64,000 bases of DNA from the NCBI GenBank assembly GCA_023055425.1, contig JALGPY010000004.1, forward strand, positions 62,333,718 through 62,397,717, written 5' to 3'. Positions 22,930 through 34,994 of this stretch are shown here, one piece after another (within the stretch, counting starts at the first letter, position 1; each line of letters starts with the position of its first letter). The translations under genes and the position numbers were made by a program. Under the pieces are notes generated by a model that was not told the DNA's origin, did not search any database, and saw only the letters and a list, made by a program, of their open reading frames with translations. The DNA is from Linanthus parryae. Lineage: Eukaryota > Streptophyta > Magnoliopsida > Ericales > Polemoniaceae.

Positions 22930-24684
22930 TCATGGAACTTTTAATTTCTTGTAGTCTAGGCAAGCTTGCCTATGACTATGAGCTCGAGTAGGGTCAATGC
23001 AACCCTCTTTCATTCTTTGCATTCTCATTTTTCCTTTCACTTTCTCTAATATCTCAAGCACAAAAATTGGGAAACTAATACCCGGATCAAGTAAATCAAA
23101 ATGTAAGGATTTGAGTGTTTCCTTCTTAATGAAAGTAGCACTCTCTTGTTCTCCAAATAAATTCTTCAAAATGCTCATTTCAAAGAAAGTGCAAGAGACA
23201 TCACACATCTTGATAGAAAAACTTGACTCATCTTGGGAATTTAAAATGAGAGAATTGTCATGAGAGAATTCAAGAGGAGGATCTTTACCACTAGTTATCA
23301 TAATACCTTCAATAAGAAGAACATTTTTACTACAAAAATCTAGCTTATGATCATTTTCTAAAATATGAACACAAAATTTCTCACTCTTTAATTTCACACT
23401 TTCATCCAAGATTCTACCCCACTTTCCTTTCACAACATGAAATTTATTTTCATCAAAATCAATAGGAGGAATATGAAAGAAGACTTCAAAATTTTCACAA
23501 CCAACACTTGAACCCCCCAACTTACTTGAAATTCCATCCACAATCTCTAGTGGTGGGGGTTCTCCTTGAATGTCCTCTAAGTCATCACAAAACAAGTCAT
23601 TCTCACTAGTCATGCAAGTAAGATTATCATCAACCCCTAGAAATGTATTTTTCAATTCTAAGTGAGGGGGTTTCAAATCATAGGTAGGAGGTTCCCTTAC
23701 TATGGAAGGTAACTCCATTTTCTTATGTAAATCAATATCACTACAAGAAATCTCATGAGTAGACTCTCTAGGAGGCTTCACAAGTTCAAGTTGACTAACA
23801 AGACTAACCCAATCATCCACATTAAATTCCTCACTCATGAGCAATGATGAGAAAATGCTATTTTCTTCACATAAAAATTCTAAATCTTGCAAAATAATCT
23901 CATCTATTCCATTGGAACATGTAGCAAGAGTAATAACATCTTCAACACATGATTCAACCCAACTTACTTCACATACATCATCATCATCTTGTGATTTTGG
24001 GTGAATACATGCATTAAAAATATTAAGCTCTAACGTCATATTCCCAAATGTAATATGCATCATACCACTTCTACAATTTATTATTGCATTAGAAGTAGCA
24101 AGAAATGGTCTTCCTAAAATAATAGGAATGGATGATGTGCCACTAGCCAAGGGGGAGGTGTCTAAAACTATAAAATCCACCGGATAGTAACATTGGTTCA
24201 CTTGAACCAAGACATCCTCAATGATACCTCTAGGGACTCTAGTGGACTTATCCGCCAATTGTAGAGTCACTCTTGTGGGTTTCAACTCACCCAACCCCAA
24301 CTTCTCATACACCGAGTATGGAAGGAGGTTTACACTTGCACCCAAATCTAATAAAGAATTATGAATTTTATGATCTCCAATGGTGCAAGTGATAGTAGGT
24401 GAACCCGGATCTTTATATTTGGGAGGGAGATTATTTTGGAGAATTGAGCTCACTTGCTCGGTGAGAAAAGCCTTCTTTCTCACTTGAAGAGTTCTCTTGA
24501 AAGTGCAAAGATCCTTGAGAAACTTGGCATAAGCCGGAATTTGCTTGATAGCATCCAAGAGAGGGATGTTTATCTTGACATTTTGGAATGTCTCAAGGAT
24601 ATCTTGGTTGCTAGCTTTCTTAGTAGAGGCTAAAAGTCTTTGGGGAAATGGTGGAGGAACCTTAATTTCCTCACTTTCTTCCAA
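22930..24684 (-). CDS. Aspartic protease with a long uncharacterised tail, element B
   Basis: An open frame of 584 codons. The first codon at 24,684 is TTG, not ATG; the frame continues upstream in phase with gag up to a TAA at 24,781-24,783, so it is best read as the continuation of a Gag-protease polyprotein. The protease lies at about residues 95-220, with D-L-G-A-S-V-N-L near 113 (D-L-G is usual in Athila), then L-Q-L-A-D-K-S and I-I-L-G-R-P-F-L-A. Residues from about 225 to 584 are acidic, then mixed, and match no domain I know. Where Athila would continue into reverse transcriptase there is only this tail. An open frame of this length in a young copy suggests it was under constraint in the parent. 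Confidence 0.8.
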   Translation of the reverse strand: MEESEEIKVPPPFPQRLLASTKKASNQDILETFQNVKINIPLLDAIKQIPAYAKFLKDLCTFKRTLQVRKKAFLTEQVSSILQNNLPPKYKDPGSPTITCTIGDHKIHNSLLDLGASVNLLPYSVYEKLGLGELKPTRVTLQLADKSTRVPRGIIEDVLVQVNQCYYPVDFIVLDTSPLASGTSSIPIILGRPFLATSNAIINCRSGMMHITFGNMTLELNIFNACIHPKSQDDDDVCEVSWVESCVEDVITLATCSNGIDEIILQDLEFLCEENSIFSSLLMSEEFNVDDWVSLVSQLELVKPPRESTHEISCSDIDLHKKMELPSIVREPPTYDLKPPHLELKNTFLGVDDNLTCMTSENDLFCDDLEDIQGEPPPLEIVDGISSKLGGSSVGCENFEVFFHIPPIDFDENKFHVVKGKWGRILDESVKLKSEKFCVHILENDHKLDFCSKNVLLIEGIMITSGKDPPLEFSHDNSLILNSQDESSFSIKMCDVSCTFFEMSILKNLFGEQESATFIKKETLKSLHFDLLDPGISFPIFVLEILEKVKGKMRMQRMKEGCIDPTRAHSHRQACLDYKKLKVP

Positions 24685-24780
24685 TGCTTGTTTCCCCTTG
24701 TCAAGACTACTTTGTGACTCTTGTGAGTTGACAACTCTCTCTTGGTCATCACTCTTCTCACACTCTTCTTCTCCCTCATT

Positions 24781-26009
24781 TTAATTGGACTCCCCACTTG
24801 AAAGTCCATTGTTAACAACTTTCCCATTTCTCAAAACGGTGATGGCCTTAGCATGTTCCACATGGTTAAAACTTTGGCCCTTTGGATTTTGTTGAGGTTG
24901 AGATGGGAATTTTCCCCTCTCTTGAGCATTTATGGTAGACTCCAACCTAGCCAACGCATTTCTCAAATCTGGGTTTGTTTGGTTTTGGTTAGCCATAAAT
25001 TGCTCTAAATTTTCTTCAACACTCCTCTTGTTAGGAGGAACATAGGTAGAACTTGAGGGGTTCATTTGGGTATCTTGGCCTTGTCTCCATGAGAAATTAG
25101 GATGATTTCTCCAATTGGAGTTATATGTGGCCGAGTATGGCGAGCTGTCATATGACTTCCCATAATTGTTGGAATTTAGCACATTTACTTGCTCACCCAT
25201 AAGCTCTTGGGCTCTTAGGAAGTCGGGACAATCGCTTAACTCATGCGAATCACTACAAAAAGAGCACAATGCCTCATTCTTAGACTTAAGGTAATGCATG
25301 CTACTTTTAGGCTTAGAATACACTTCTTTTGAAGGCTCATTGATGTCCCAAGATTGGACTTTTTCACAAATCTCATCTATACATTCCCACCCCTCATCTA
25401 CACCTTTTGAAAAGAAATCTCCCCCACTTATCGACTCAATTGTGTGCTTGTGATTGGATGGCAAACCCTCATAAAAGGAGCTAATCAATCTCCAAACCTC
25501 AAACCATGGTGAGGACAAGCAATGAGGAGATCCTTGAAGCGTTCCCAAGCTTGGGGAAGTGGCTCTCCCTCCTTAACACAAAAAGTCACAATTTTCCTTT
25601 TTATGGCATTAGTCTTGTAAGTGGGGAAAAATTTCTTGAGAAATTCTTTCTCCAATTCTTCCGAAGTGCCTATCGTCCTAGGTCTCAAGGAGTGAAGCCA
25701 TGATTTGGCTTTATCATTCAAAGAGAAAGGAAACAACCTAAGTTTGATAGTGTTGTTAGAAACACCATTACAATAAACCGTTGAGGCAATGTCACAAAAA
25801 TCTTTAAGATGAGAGTCGGCACTCTCGGCCTCTAAGCCATGATACTTGGGTAAGAGTTGGATTGTACCCGGTTTAACTTCAAAATTTCTTTCATTCAAAG
25901 GAACCACAAAGCAAGAAGGTGAACTTTGCCTAGGTGGATGCATCAAATCTCTAAGTGTACGAAATGGCATCATTTCGTTGTTGCTACTATGCCCATCATC
26001 TTCCTCCAT
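24781..26009 (-). CDS. Gag of element B (one frameshift)
   Basis: Starts at ATG 26,009. The Gag core includes F-P-F-S-L-N-D-K-A-K-S-W-L near 25,720 and C-P-H-H-G near 25,515. A one-base indel close to 25,510 shifts the frame, after which F-Y-E-G-L-P continues the Gag core in a second frame down to the TAA at 24,781. A Cys-His box C-x2-C-x3-H-x4-C lies near 25,260, followed by a Gln/Asn-rich stretch. Gag would build the particle. The frameshift may be a mutation in this copy, since the rest is clean. The terminal TAA interrupts an otherwise continuous Gag-protease frame. Confidence 0.85.
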
Positions 26010-26232
26010 AATTCAAGGCTATCAAGTAAGCTTAAATCTTTGGAAGGGGCTAAGCTAATACTACCACTACTAGATGAACAAAAACTAAGAGTATGTTTTT
26101 GTGAGTTTTCTACTTTTCGCTTTTTTTGTTCCAAAGCTCAAATATGAATCCGGAATTTTCTTCAAGCGTATCTAAAAAAAATAAAAACAACCCAAACAAG
26201 AAACAACTAAAGAGTGAGTCTCTTAGCACCAA

Positions 26233-26250
26233 TCCCCGGCAACGGCGCCA
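26233..26250 (-). other. Primer binding site of element B (Asp tRNA)
   Basis: Minus strand TGGCGCCGTTGCCGGGGA is complementary to the 3' end (with CCA) of plant tRNA-Asp(GTC). It is six bases from the LTR edge. This PBS is typical of Athila-type elements. Confidence 0.9.
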
Positions 26251-26256
26251 AAAACT

Positions 26257-28212
26257 TGTTGACGATAATTCCCAAGTATAGGAATATCGTTCTAAGTAGT
26301 ACCCGAGTAAGAACGGGGTCGATTTCCACAAGGATTGGGAAAGAGATTAAACACTCTAAGCTAACTAGGCAACTAACTAAACTAACAAAACGAGTTTCTC
26401 AAAGGCTTTATAGCTAGCCAAGCTTCAAAATCCACCAAGAAAACTTGATGGAGCAAGGGTATTTGTTGAACAATTCAAAGAAACTAAGCAAATACTTAAA
26501 GAGAATCTAAAACTTGAAAAGAGTTTGTAGAATTGAGAGAAGAGTTGGTCTTAGTTGAATCATCTAGGAGTGTTGTGCATGAATCCAACACCCAAATGAT
26601 ATTACAAGAATATGTGTGGATTCTAATGTCAAATCCAAGTATGATTCATGAGGAACACTAGTGGAATCCAAAACTAAGTTGTATCAACTATCAAGTATGT
26701 GTATTCAAGCATGAATCCACATACAAGATGAAGCTACAAATCGGATTTGTATTCCAACACTTGTTGAGTCATGAATCACAAGAGGAACTTCTCAACTCAT
26801 TGATTTAACAATTGAATCCACACCCAACACACGTAGATTCATCAACTTCAACCAACAATTAGTCTAGCTACTCATATCCAAGAGCCAAGCAACACAAGAG
26901 ATATCAAGCATATTCATGAACATTTTCATCAAATTCAAGTTCCAACTCAAGAATACACAAAATATTCTTCAATTTCAACCCAAGAACTTATTTCAAATGC
27001 CCAAAATGAAGAACAAAGTTACCAATACTTGATTCAAACTACTACAACTTGACTCCAAACTACACAAACCAACTAATAGCAGCTAATCTAACCAAATTCA
27101 TCAACTAACAGCAGCTAAATGAATCAGTTCACAAAACAGTGCTCCAAAATAGTGCTCCAAAACAAAGCAATTCGAACCAGACCTGCCTCTCCCTCCTATG
27201 GCTGTAGTTGGCTCCGTGTTAGCTCGGGACGAGCTCGGAATCACCAACACTAACCCAGAAACCGGAAAGTGCCGAGAGAGAAGAGAGAGAGACAGAGTTT
27301 TAGCTAAGCAAGAGCGTGGTTCGTCACCCTTGTTCAATCTTTCGATTTGGCTTTTATAGACTTGTCATCCTTGTTTCGTGGCCTCCAAGAACGCATCTCA
27401 GCCCTCTAATTGAACCTAATTCATCTGAATCATTGATTTGAAGAAGCTTCACGAACCCTAGCTGATTTGGGGCTTTTTGTTTGAGTGGTTCTTGGGCCGA
27501 ATTGAGAGAGGGGTTTGATAGAGGGTTGGACAAGGAGCAATTTGGTACCGGGTAGGCTTGATTTGGTGAAGAAACGAGCCCGGGGTGAAGCTTGGAAGAA
27601 GTTTCGTCGAGCTTCTATGGCTGCTGGGTCTTGTTTCTGTTGAACGATCGGGGAGAGAGAGAGAGAGAGACCGTGAGAGAGAGCTTGGGGGTGAGCTGGT
27701 TTCGGGAAATTGCACCGGCTCCCCCTAGCTTGCTGGAATGCTTTAAAAGGCCCGGATCATCTTTAAAATCTTCTGAAAATGACAATCTGACCCACACTCC
27801 GTTAATTATCCTTCAAAATAGCCATTAAAACGTTTCAAAACTTGCACCTAAGCCCCACTTCAGTTAAAAACATAACTTTTTGGCCCTTTTCCTTCACTTT
27901 AGACTTCTAGATCTTCAATAATGACCCCAATTCTTCTCTTGTCTTCTCAAATAGGCCCTTAAATCTTCAACTATTCTTCGAATTAGGTCCTCCAAGTCTC
28001 TTCTTCACTTCTCTTGGCCTCTCCAAAGCGTCTCAATTCATCATTCAAGCTCTCCCCTAGCTAGCCTCACCTACAAAACAAGATAAAAACAACCAAAGAT
28101 ACGAAAACAAGCATAAGTCTAGAGTAAGGGATATAACACGCAAATAACACATAAAAGTAAGTTAAGAGGAGTTCACTAACCTACTAAAATATGCAATTTA
28201 CGATCCTTAACA
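26257..28212 (-). repeat. 5' LTR of element B
   Basis: 1,956 bases, TGTTGACGAT to CCTTAACA, near-identical to 19,268-21,233. TATAAAAG on the minus strand at 27,351-27,358 would start the element RNA. Confidence 0.95.
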
Positions 28213-29585
28213 GGGACATAGAAGATGTGTACCTTGTGATTTGGGAGATCACACGAAGAATAGTGTCCTCGTCTCTACGGTTGATCCACGTCTAGAGGTG
28301 AGATCTAGATTCTTCCTTCAACAAGTGCTAGCTTGAACCGAAGAAAAAGGGAAGAAGGAATCAATGCAACGAGGTGACAAAAGGAGGGCTCCGGCCTCCT
28401 CTTTGGCGCCGACGGGAAGAGGGCCGGACGGCCTAGGGGCGGTCGGGCCTCTAGGCTTGTCTTGCTCTCTCTATTTTGATCTCTCCCACTCTCTTTGTTA
28501 TGTCTAATAACATTAACATCAAGTGGGAAGGAAGCTAGAGCCTCCTTTATATACTCCAACAACTCCTTGTTGTTTCCATAAAGGTGTTTCCTAATTCTAC
28601 ACGAACTAGAATTATTCCCTTCCTTGCAAATTAATCCTACTAAGTTTGCAAGTTGCAAATTAATCCTACTAAGTTTGCAAGGTGTTGCACAATGATCCTT
28701 CTATTAATTAATCAATATTAATTAATCCCAAATCTAGCTCTACTCTATATGACGTGTGACCCCATAGGTTTCTACTTAGTTGGTAGTAACTTATTACTAA
28801 CATGGAGTGGTATCTAGAAACACATCCATGCAACCCAACTAATAGAAATAGTCAGTGATCCCGACAAATCTCTTGTACCCAATATCTCATATTGCACTAT
28901 CCCTTTGTCTCCATATCTGGATTGGACACGAGACATAAATAGTCACACTCGTATATCCAATCCATAGTTCCTCGATCCTGGGAATATGCTTATGCAAGCA
29001 GATAACATCAATATCTCCATATTGATTTATCTGAGTCTGGCCAGACATTCAATAAGCGTCATCCCTCGAGTGGCCGTGGATATTTACTCCCATTATGTGG
29101 GAGGGACAAATCCTCTCTACATCACTACGATCTCTAAGCTTGCTTCCTATCATGCCCGATAGCTATCTTTATGATTACCCAGTTACGGTGTAACGTTCGA
29201 TAACATCAAAGCACAATATTCCACAACTAGAGTATCTAGTGACTTCAAGTCTAAGAATTGCAATATTATTAGCACTACGAGAAGCGATTGTGACTTCAAC
29301 ATAATCTAATGTATCCTTCTCGTCGTGGGTCATCCAGTATGTCATTACTCCTAATGCACACCCATGTGTTGGATCGTGATATCTCCATATCAATCTAACC
29401 CCATACTATTCTATAGATGATTGTCCCATTAATCATTATAATTGACTAGGGATATTTAAGAATATGACACTTATATTCTAAGGACTTCATTCATGTTAAC
29501 ATATCTCCATATCGATAACATAATGAATCGTAAATCCACATATTCGTCACAATTAATTGATTGCCTCTAGGGCACAATTCCAACA

Positions 29586-32250
29586 GTCTCCCACTTGAAC
29601 TAGAGTCAATCTCCTGCATCATATGCCTATTGATCTAGCGCGGTCTTCCACGTCTAAACTGCATAGGGGACATGGTAGGCGAGACATATGCTGGCACTTT
29701 GCAAATATTCACATCTCCTCTATCAACAATTGATTGAGATTGAATATTCTGAGTAAGTGCATCTCATGCTATAATTTACTCAGTCCTTTATGTTAGAATC
29801 AATGACTGAGTCTTGCCAGGAACCTTTCCAGCTCAATGTCACTCCCACCAGTGCAAAACATAAAACTTGACTATAATCTGAAATTTTCTTTGAAGTTCGC
29901 ATCACTGTAACTCTTTACAGTAAACTCTTCTTATCCTCTATTTATCAAGAATTCATCATTTATTAATTCTCAAGTACTTAAGGATAATCTTGATAATTAT
30001 CAAGTGAAACCTCACTTGGATTTGATTGGTATCTTTGTGTCATACCATATGACACATCTGGCCCAGTACATAACATGGCGTATCTCACAAATCTTATTCA
30101 AATGGTCCCTTTTCAATCTAATTGAAAAGACAATTAGTCTTCCAAAGACTAATTCCATGTGACATGGGTAAGAATCCATATTCTTACATGTTGAACCATT
30201 TCAACTCCTTGTCAATATATGTACCATGACTCAGGATGAACAATTACTTTGATCTATCTCCATAGATTTTATAGATTGTCTCGCCTAAGTCTATTATTGG
30301 AATTCAATTTCTCTAGCCAATCTTTAACAGATTGCAGAGTAGAGACATTATTCCCAATGATTAGTATGTCTCCACATACAAGACCAGAAACGTAGTTGTG
30401 CTCCCACTAACCTTCTTGTAAACACAAGTCTCATCTTTAATTTTAATGGAACCAAACTCCTTTGATTGCATCATAAATTCGAAGAATCCAATCTCTAAGA
30501 AGCTTGACTCAATCTATAAACAGATTGCTACAAGCAAGATGCGAATGAATTTAAGCATCACAACTGGGGAAAGATTTCGTCATAGTCTATACCATGAACT
30601 CTCATGAAACCCTTTCAAACCAGTCGTCCCTTAAAATAATCATATTACCTTTCATGTTGGTTTCCTCATAACCCACTTGCACCTTATGGGTCCTACCCTT
30701 TCAGGTGGTTCCACCAAAGTCCATACTTTGTTGGTATACATGGATTCCATATCGTATCTCATGGATCCAAGCCATTTATGAGAGTATGGACCACACGTGG
30801 CCATCTCATAGGTTGTAGGCTCATCTCGATGAGTAATATATCACGGGTTATGAGAAATTCTTATTTCCCTAGTCCCTTGACATATCCTACCTAACCTACA
30901 AGGTTCTTGTGTTTTCTGAGTAGGTTGCTCCACAACACCTTGTGATCCTGCTCATGTTCCATCAAACGGATCAATGTTCTGTTGTGGTTCTTGAACTCCT
31001 TCAAATTCTACAGTGCTCCCACTATTTCTCTTAGAGACAATCTCTATCTAGAAACACATCGTTTCGAGCAACAAACAATTTGTTCTCGATTGGAGTGTAG
31101 AGATAATATCCTTTGTTTCCTCAGGATATCCCACAAAACATTTATCCGATTTGAGTCCAAGTTTATCTGTAAACGCCTTTACATAACCTACATAACCCAA
31201 ATCATTATGAACGACCTACTAGGACACTTCCTAGTTCATATCTCATATGGTGGTTCTCATAATTTATTTGAATGGAACAAGGTTAAGGGCGAATTTTGAT
31301 GTAATTAGAACATAGCCCCTAAAAGTAAACTGGAAGTTCTGTTTGACTCATCATGGACCGAACCGTGTCCAAAAAGGTCCAAACTCTCCTTTTAGACACG
31401 CCAAACCCATGTGGCGTGCTAGGTGGAGCGATTTTGGATCATATCCAACCCTCCCATTGATGCTTGTCAAACTCTTGGCTCAAGTACTCTCCTCTACGAT
31501 CCAATCGTGGAGCCCTAATACTTTCGCCATGCTGGCTCTCTACTTTATTCTTGAATTCTTTGAACAATTCAAATGATTCAGATTTGGCCTTCATAAGGTA
31601 CACAAATCCATATTTCTTTGATCCCATCAGTAAATATGACGAAGTATTGAAAACCACCTTTAGAATTTCTGCTTAGCGGCCTACACATATCAATATGTAT
31701 GATTCCCAAAAGATCATATCTTTGCCTAATAAATAAGTCTTACATGTCTCATATGATTCCATAATCAAATGAGTTCTATAAATCCATCTATATGGAGTTC
31801 TAGATATGTATCTCTTATTCATGTGGCCTAAACGATAATGCTAAAGATAAGTGAAGTTCATATCATTATATGCAAGCCTCTTGGTATTAATGTTATAGAT
31901 GAAATTATCATGATCAAGGATATACAATCCATTAGACAAAATTTCATTACAATAATGCATGTCAGAATAAATGGAACAACATTTGTCCTTTTATTATGAT
32001 AGAGAGCTTTCTTGTCCAAACAAGAAACTGTGATAATGATCCTACTCATAGGAGGGTCATAATCACTTTTCTCTAATTCACGAACAATTTTATAAAGGCA
32101 GAAATAATTTCCTAAGGCTAATTCAGCAACCCTTTTGCTTCATTGCCACACGTGTAGGATTATTTCTTCCTTATTCAATTTTCTACTTCTCTTGAGATCC
32201 ACCAAATTTCTATATAAATGTGAGATCCTCATCTAGTATCATATACTTAT
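29586..32250 (-). pseudogene. RNase H, reverse transcriptase and integrase remnants of element C
   Basis: Heavily broken copia pol. Near 30,390-30,300 the minus strand reads V-C-G-D-I-L-I-I-G-N-N-V-S-T-L-Q-S-V-K, the RT active-site region in which the usual Y-V-D-D has become V-C-G-D. At 31,657-31,439 a 72-codon stretch reads Y-G-F-V-Y-L-M-K-A-K-S-E and R-R-G-E-Y-L-S-Q-E-F-D, the catalytic core of integrase with D-R-G-G-E-Y changed. Stops and shifts are frequent, so the element has been dead for a long time. Confidence 0.75.
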
Positions 32251-34465
32251 GATGATGAGATAGACATATTGACTTCTATAACAAAATTACCTAGTTTGGA
32301 ATTCATAATTCATTTATTATTTCCTTCCAGGTACCTTAAGAGTTTCTCTTCCTCCATGCCACCTATGGGATCTTTAAGGCAATTTGGTTTTAGCAACAAG
32401 CTTGCTTTATACCCATGAGGTCCACGCAAACCCTTTTGTTTTTACCCATGCTGTTAACCATTAACATGTTTTGCCTTTATCCGTTTATGAGTGCTTTGTA
32501 TAGCGATTCTCAATCATATTGAGTAAATCACCTTTTGAACAAACACTATAATTGCATCCAATGTAATTCTAGGTCCATTTGGGAGAATAACTATCTATTC
32601 TTTATCTATCTTATAGATAACTCCCAATCTCTAAGCTTTCAATCCTATTGAGATAGCTTAGTTTGCGCTTCACCTCTTGCTTCAGCAGTCACACATTACT
32701 AGCTTGTGTCGTCGCGTCATATCTCGATGAACTAAGTCGCCTTGCTTTGGCAAGCCCTAACTTATTCCATCTTGACTATGACGAGTGCTAAGTAAGAGAG
32801 TGCAAAGTGGATCAACACTTCAAGCCTTTCATGACAAGCTCGTATGATCATATCACACGCTTCCATATTTCTCATCTTGCTTCCAAAGCTCAGAGTCCAT
32901 GGGAGCTTGACATGACACAAGTTACATTCAAAGAATCATTATTTGATGTTCCTTCCATAAGGCTTTGGTGTGTTTTGGTAGTTGGTGGGAAGATAATTTT
33001 ATGCTCTACAATGTACAACATTTTTCCTTTATATGAGAAAAATTCTCGATTTTATACCAATCTAGAAAATAGATTCCAGACATCTTGTCCATCTTATGGA
33101 CATAAATTCGTGTTTTGTTTGTTTAATGCGATGGGTATTATACATAAAAGGATTTATGCAAAAATTGTGACGTTTAACTATGTACAGCAAGGATTTAAAT
33201 TGTCAAACATAGCTCCCACTATTTTTCTCGGATTAATAACCCTCCATATTAATGCGGAAAATATCATTATACTTTCTAGTGGGTCCAAGATCCCTTTTTC
33301 ACTTCTTCTTGAGCTTGCTTTGGCAAGTCACCCAAGAATTGGTTATTTAGGTAGGAAGCATTCCAATTGCATCCCATGCAACTCTTGGTCCAATTAGGTG
33401 AATAACTATTTATTCTTTATCCTTTAGATAACGCCTAATTGTCATGCCTCTAGGTTCATCAATCCAATTGAGTCTTACCCAGTTGCGTCCAACCTCTTGC
33501 TTCAACATACACACATTACTTGCTTGTGTCGTCCGCAACACATCATGGTGAATTAAAATCGCCTTGCTTTGGCAAGCCCGAATTTTAATAGACCCTGATC
33601 ATGAAGGGTGTTTAGGCAAGAGAAGGCAAAACGCAATATTTTATTTGATGGATTTAATAGTCATTATTCGTTTGGTTGATCACATCAATATGATCTACTT
33701 ATTTGGATTGGGCTATCCACAATAAAATACCAACCTTGTTTATTATTATCTTGTTAACGTTTTGCTAGTATCGCCATACACACATAAATAAATAACAAGA
33801 CATAAATAATAAACATCCAAAAAAGAAAAATTAACGTGGCATGGACATGGCCCCTAGACTAAGATATTACCAAGCCAATGATAATATCTATATGCCCTAA
33901 AGTGACAAGCTCATCTCCATGTGCTCCACGATAGCTGCGCGTCTAGGGATTTGTCTTCTTTTTCTTTTGGCTCCTTTGGTCCTCCGGTCTTCTTCTCCAT
34001 GCTCTTGGCTATCATCTAAATATTTCTAATTCTAGCCTAACATCTAGACTAAATAAATAATAAAAGCCTCACATGTCGAGGAGAAAAGACGACTCGCAGG
34101 CCGTAAAACCTAATTAATTATTACATTAATTTGATCAGCTCGCAGGCCGTAAACCAAACCACAAAGCAATAAACATCCACAATCCTAGGCCATATCCATC
34201 CACCATGCAACAGAGTACATAATAAAGTTAAAAACCAATTTTTAACGCGCTTGTTCAATTTTAGTTATTTTGGACATACTAGGGTTAAACCTGTCCAAGA
34301 GATTTACCAAGAGAATGGACAAAATCAACCAAGGAACCGCCACACTAGGCCCGGGCCGGCCGGCCCCTAGCCCACACGGCTAGGGTGCGCCGGCCCCCTT
34401 TGGGGCCGTGTGTTACTTGGGCGGCAAGGAGAGAGAGGGGCGGTCCCTACATGGGCCACACCTCC
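32251..34465 (-). other. Upstream internal region of element C with a diverged direct repeat
   Basis: No protein domain could be followed here, although gag should lie here. Two stretches of about 240 bases, 32,530-32,775 and 33,360-33,600, share the same order of short blocks (around GCATCC, TATTCTTTAT, TAGATAAC, CTCTTGCTTCA, CACACATTACT, GCTTGTGTCGTC, CGCCTTGCTTTGGCAAGCCC). This is an old internal duplication. Confidence 0.6.
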
Positions 34466-34755
34466 TCATGGAATTGTTTCCATAAACAATTCATGGAATT
34501 GTTTCCATAAACAATATATGGAATTGTTTCCATAAACAATTCCTTCCTTGTTGGGTTGTTTCCAAAACACCCTTATGGTATTGTTTCCAAAACAACTCCT
34601 TCCTTGAGTCCCAAGTTTAGTTGTTTCCATAAACGACTTCTTACTTGTTGCCAAAGTTTAGTTGTTTCCAAAACAACTTCTTACTTGTTGCCCAAGTTTA
34701 GTTGTTTCCAAAACAACTTCTTACTTGTTGCCCAAGTTTAGTTATTTCCATGCTT
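34466..34755. repeat. Two tandem repeat arrays in the leader of element C
   Basis: Array 1 (about 34,469-34,545): three units of about 27-28 bases built on GGAATTGTTTCCATAAACAA. Array 2 (about 34,617-34,750): three to four units of about 42 bases built on GTTTAGTTGTTTCC and CTTCTTACTTGTTGCC. Both share the GTTTCC(A)AAAACAA core. They lie between the PBS and the expected gag start. Confidence 0.85.
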
Positions 34756-34980
34756 GGAACATGTGCCCAAACCCTAGTTCTTGATCCAAAATTATTCACA
34801 TCATATGTGACAAAACTCACTAATTCCTACATGCCATGTAAAATTAGATCTTGTTTATATTGAATCAAATTCAATTTGCATCTACTATGCCAATTATATT
34901 CAGTTTTCGCGTAATAACAATAATACGGTGTATAAACTGAAATCGTAACATATAAAATCATGTTATGCTCAACGATCTGT

Positions 34981-34993
34981 GGCTCTGATACCA
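34981..34993 (-). other. Primer binding site of element C (initiator-Met tRNA)
   Basis: Minus strand TGGTATCAGAGCC, one base from the LTR. Confidence 0.95.
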
Positions 34994-34994
34994 C

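Larger units (their letters stand above)
19268..28212 (-). mobile_element. Element B: young Athila-like Ty3/gypsy element encoding only Gag and protease
   Basis: LTRs 19,268-21,233 and 26,257-28,212 enclose 5,023 bases with an Asp-tRNA PBS, gag, protease with a long tail, about 1.7 kb without genes, and a PPT. No reverse transcriptase, RNase H or integrase can be found in any frame, so mobility would depend on enzymes from a relative. The insertion split the 3' LTR of C; the empty site is preserved at 35,088-35,105. The flanks give a 4-bp duplication GGGA, or AGGGA if the last LTR base is counted in the duplication. By my hand count the LTRs differ at roughly 18-20 substitutions plus a few indels in about 1.95 kb, around 1 percent. 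Confidence 0.95.
19167..29585 (-). repeat. 3' LTR of element C, interrupted by element B
   Basis: Pieces 19,167-19,267 and 28,213-29,585 together align with 34,995-36,436. The left copy has a tandem duplication of about 31 bases (about 28,623-28,682) that the right copy lacks. The minus-strand TATATAAAGG near 28,545 is a likely TATA box. Confidence 0.95.

Noticed and set aside
32807..33397. Plus-strand 196-codon open frame
   Set aside because: Runs against the orientation of element C within its internal repeats, and no known domain could be seen. A chance frame in eroded sequence is likelier, though not excluded.
34466..34755. Tandem units as a CRISPR-like array
   Set aside because: Units are contiguous without unique spacers and lie in a plant retrotransposon leader.
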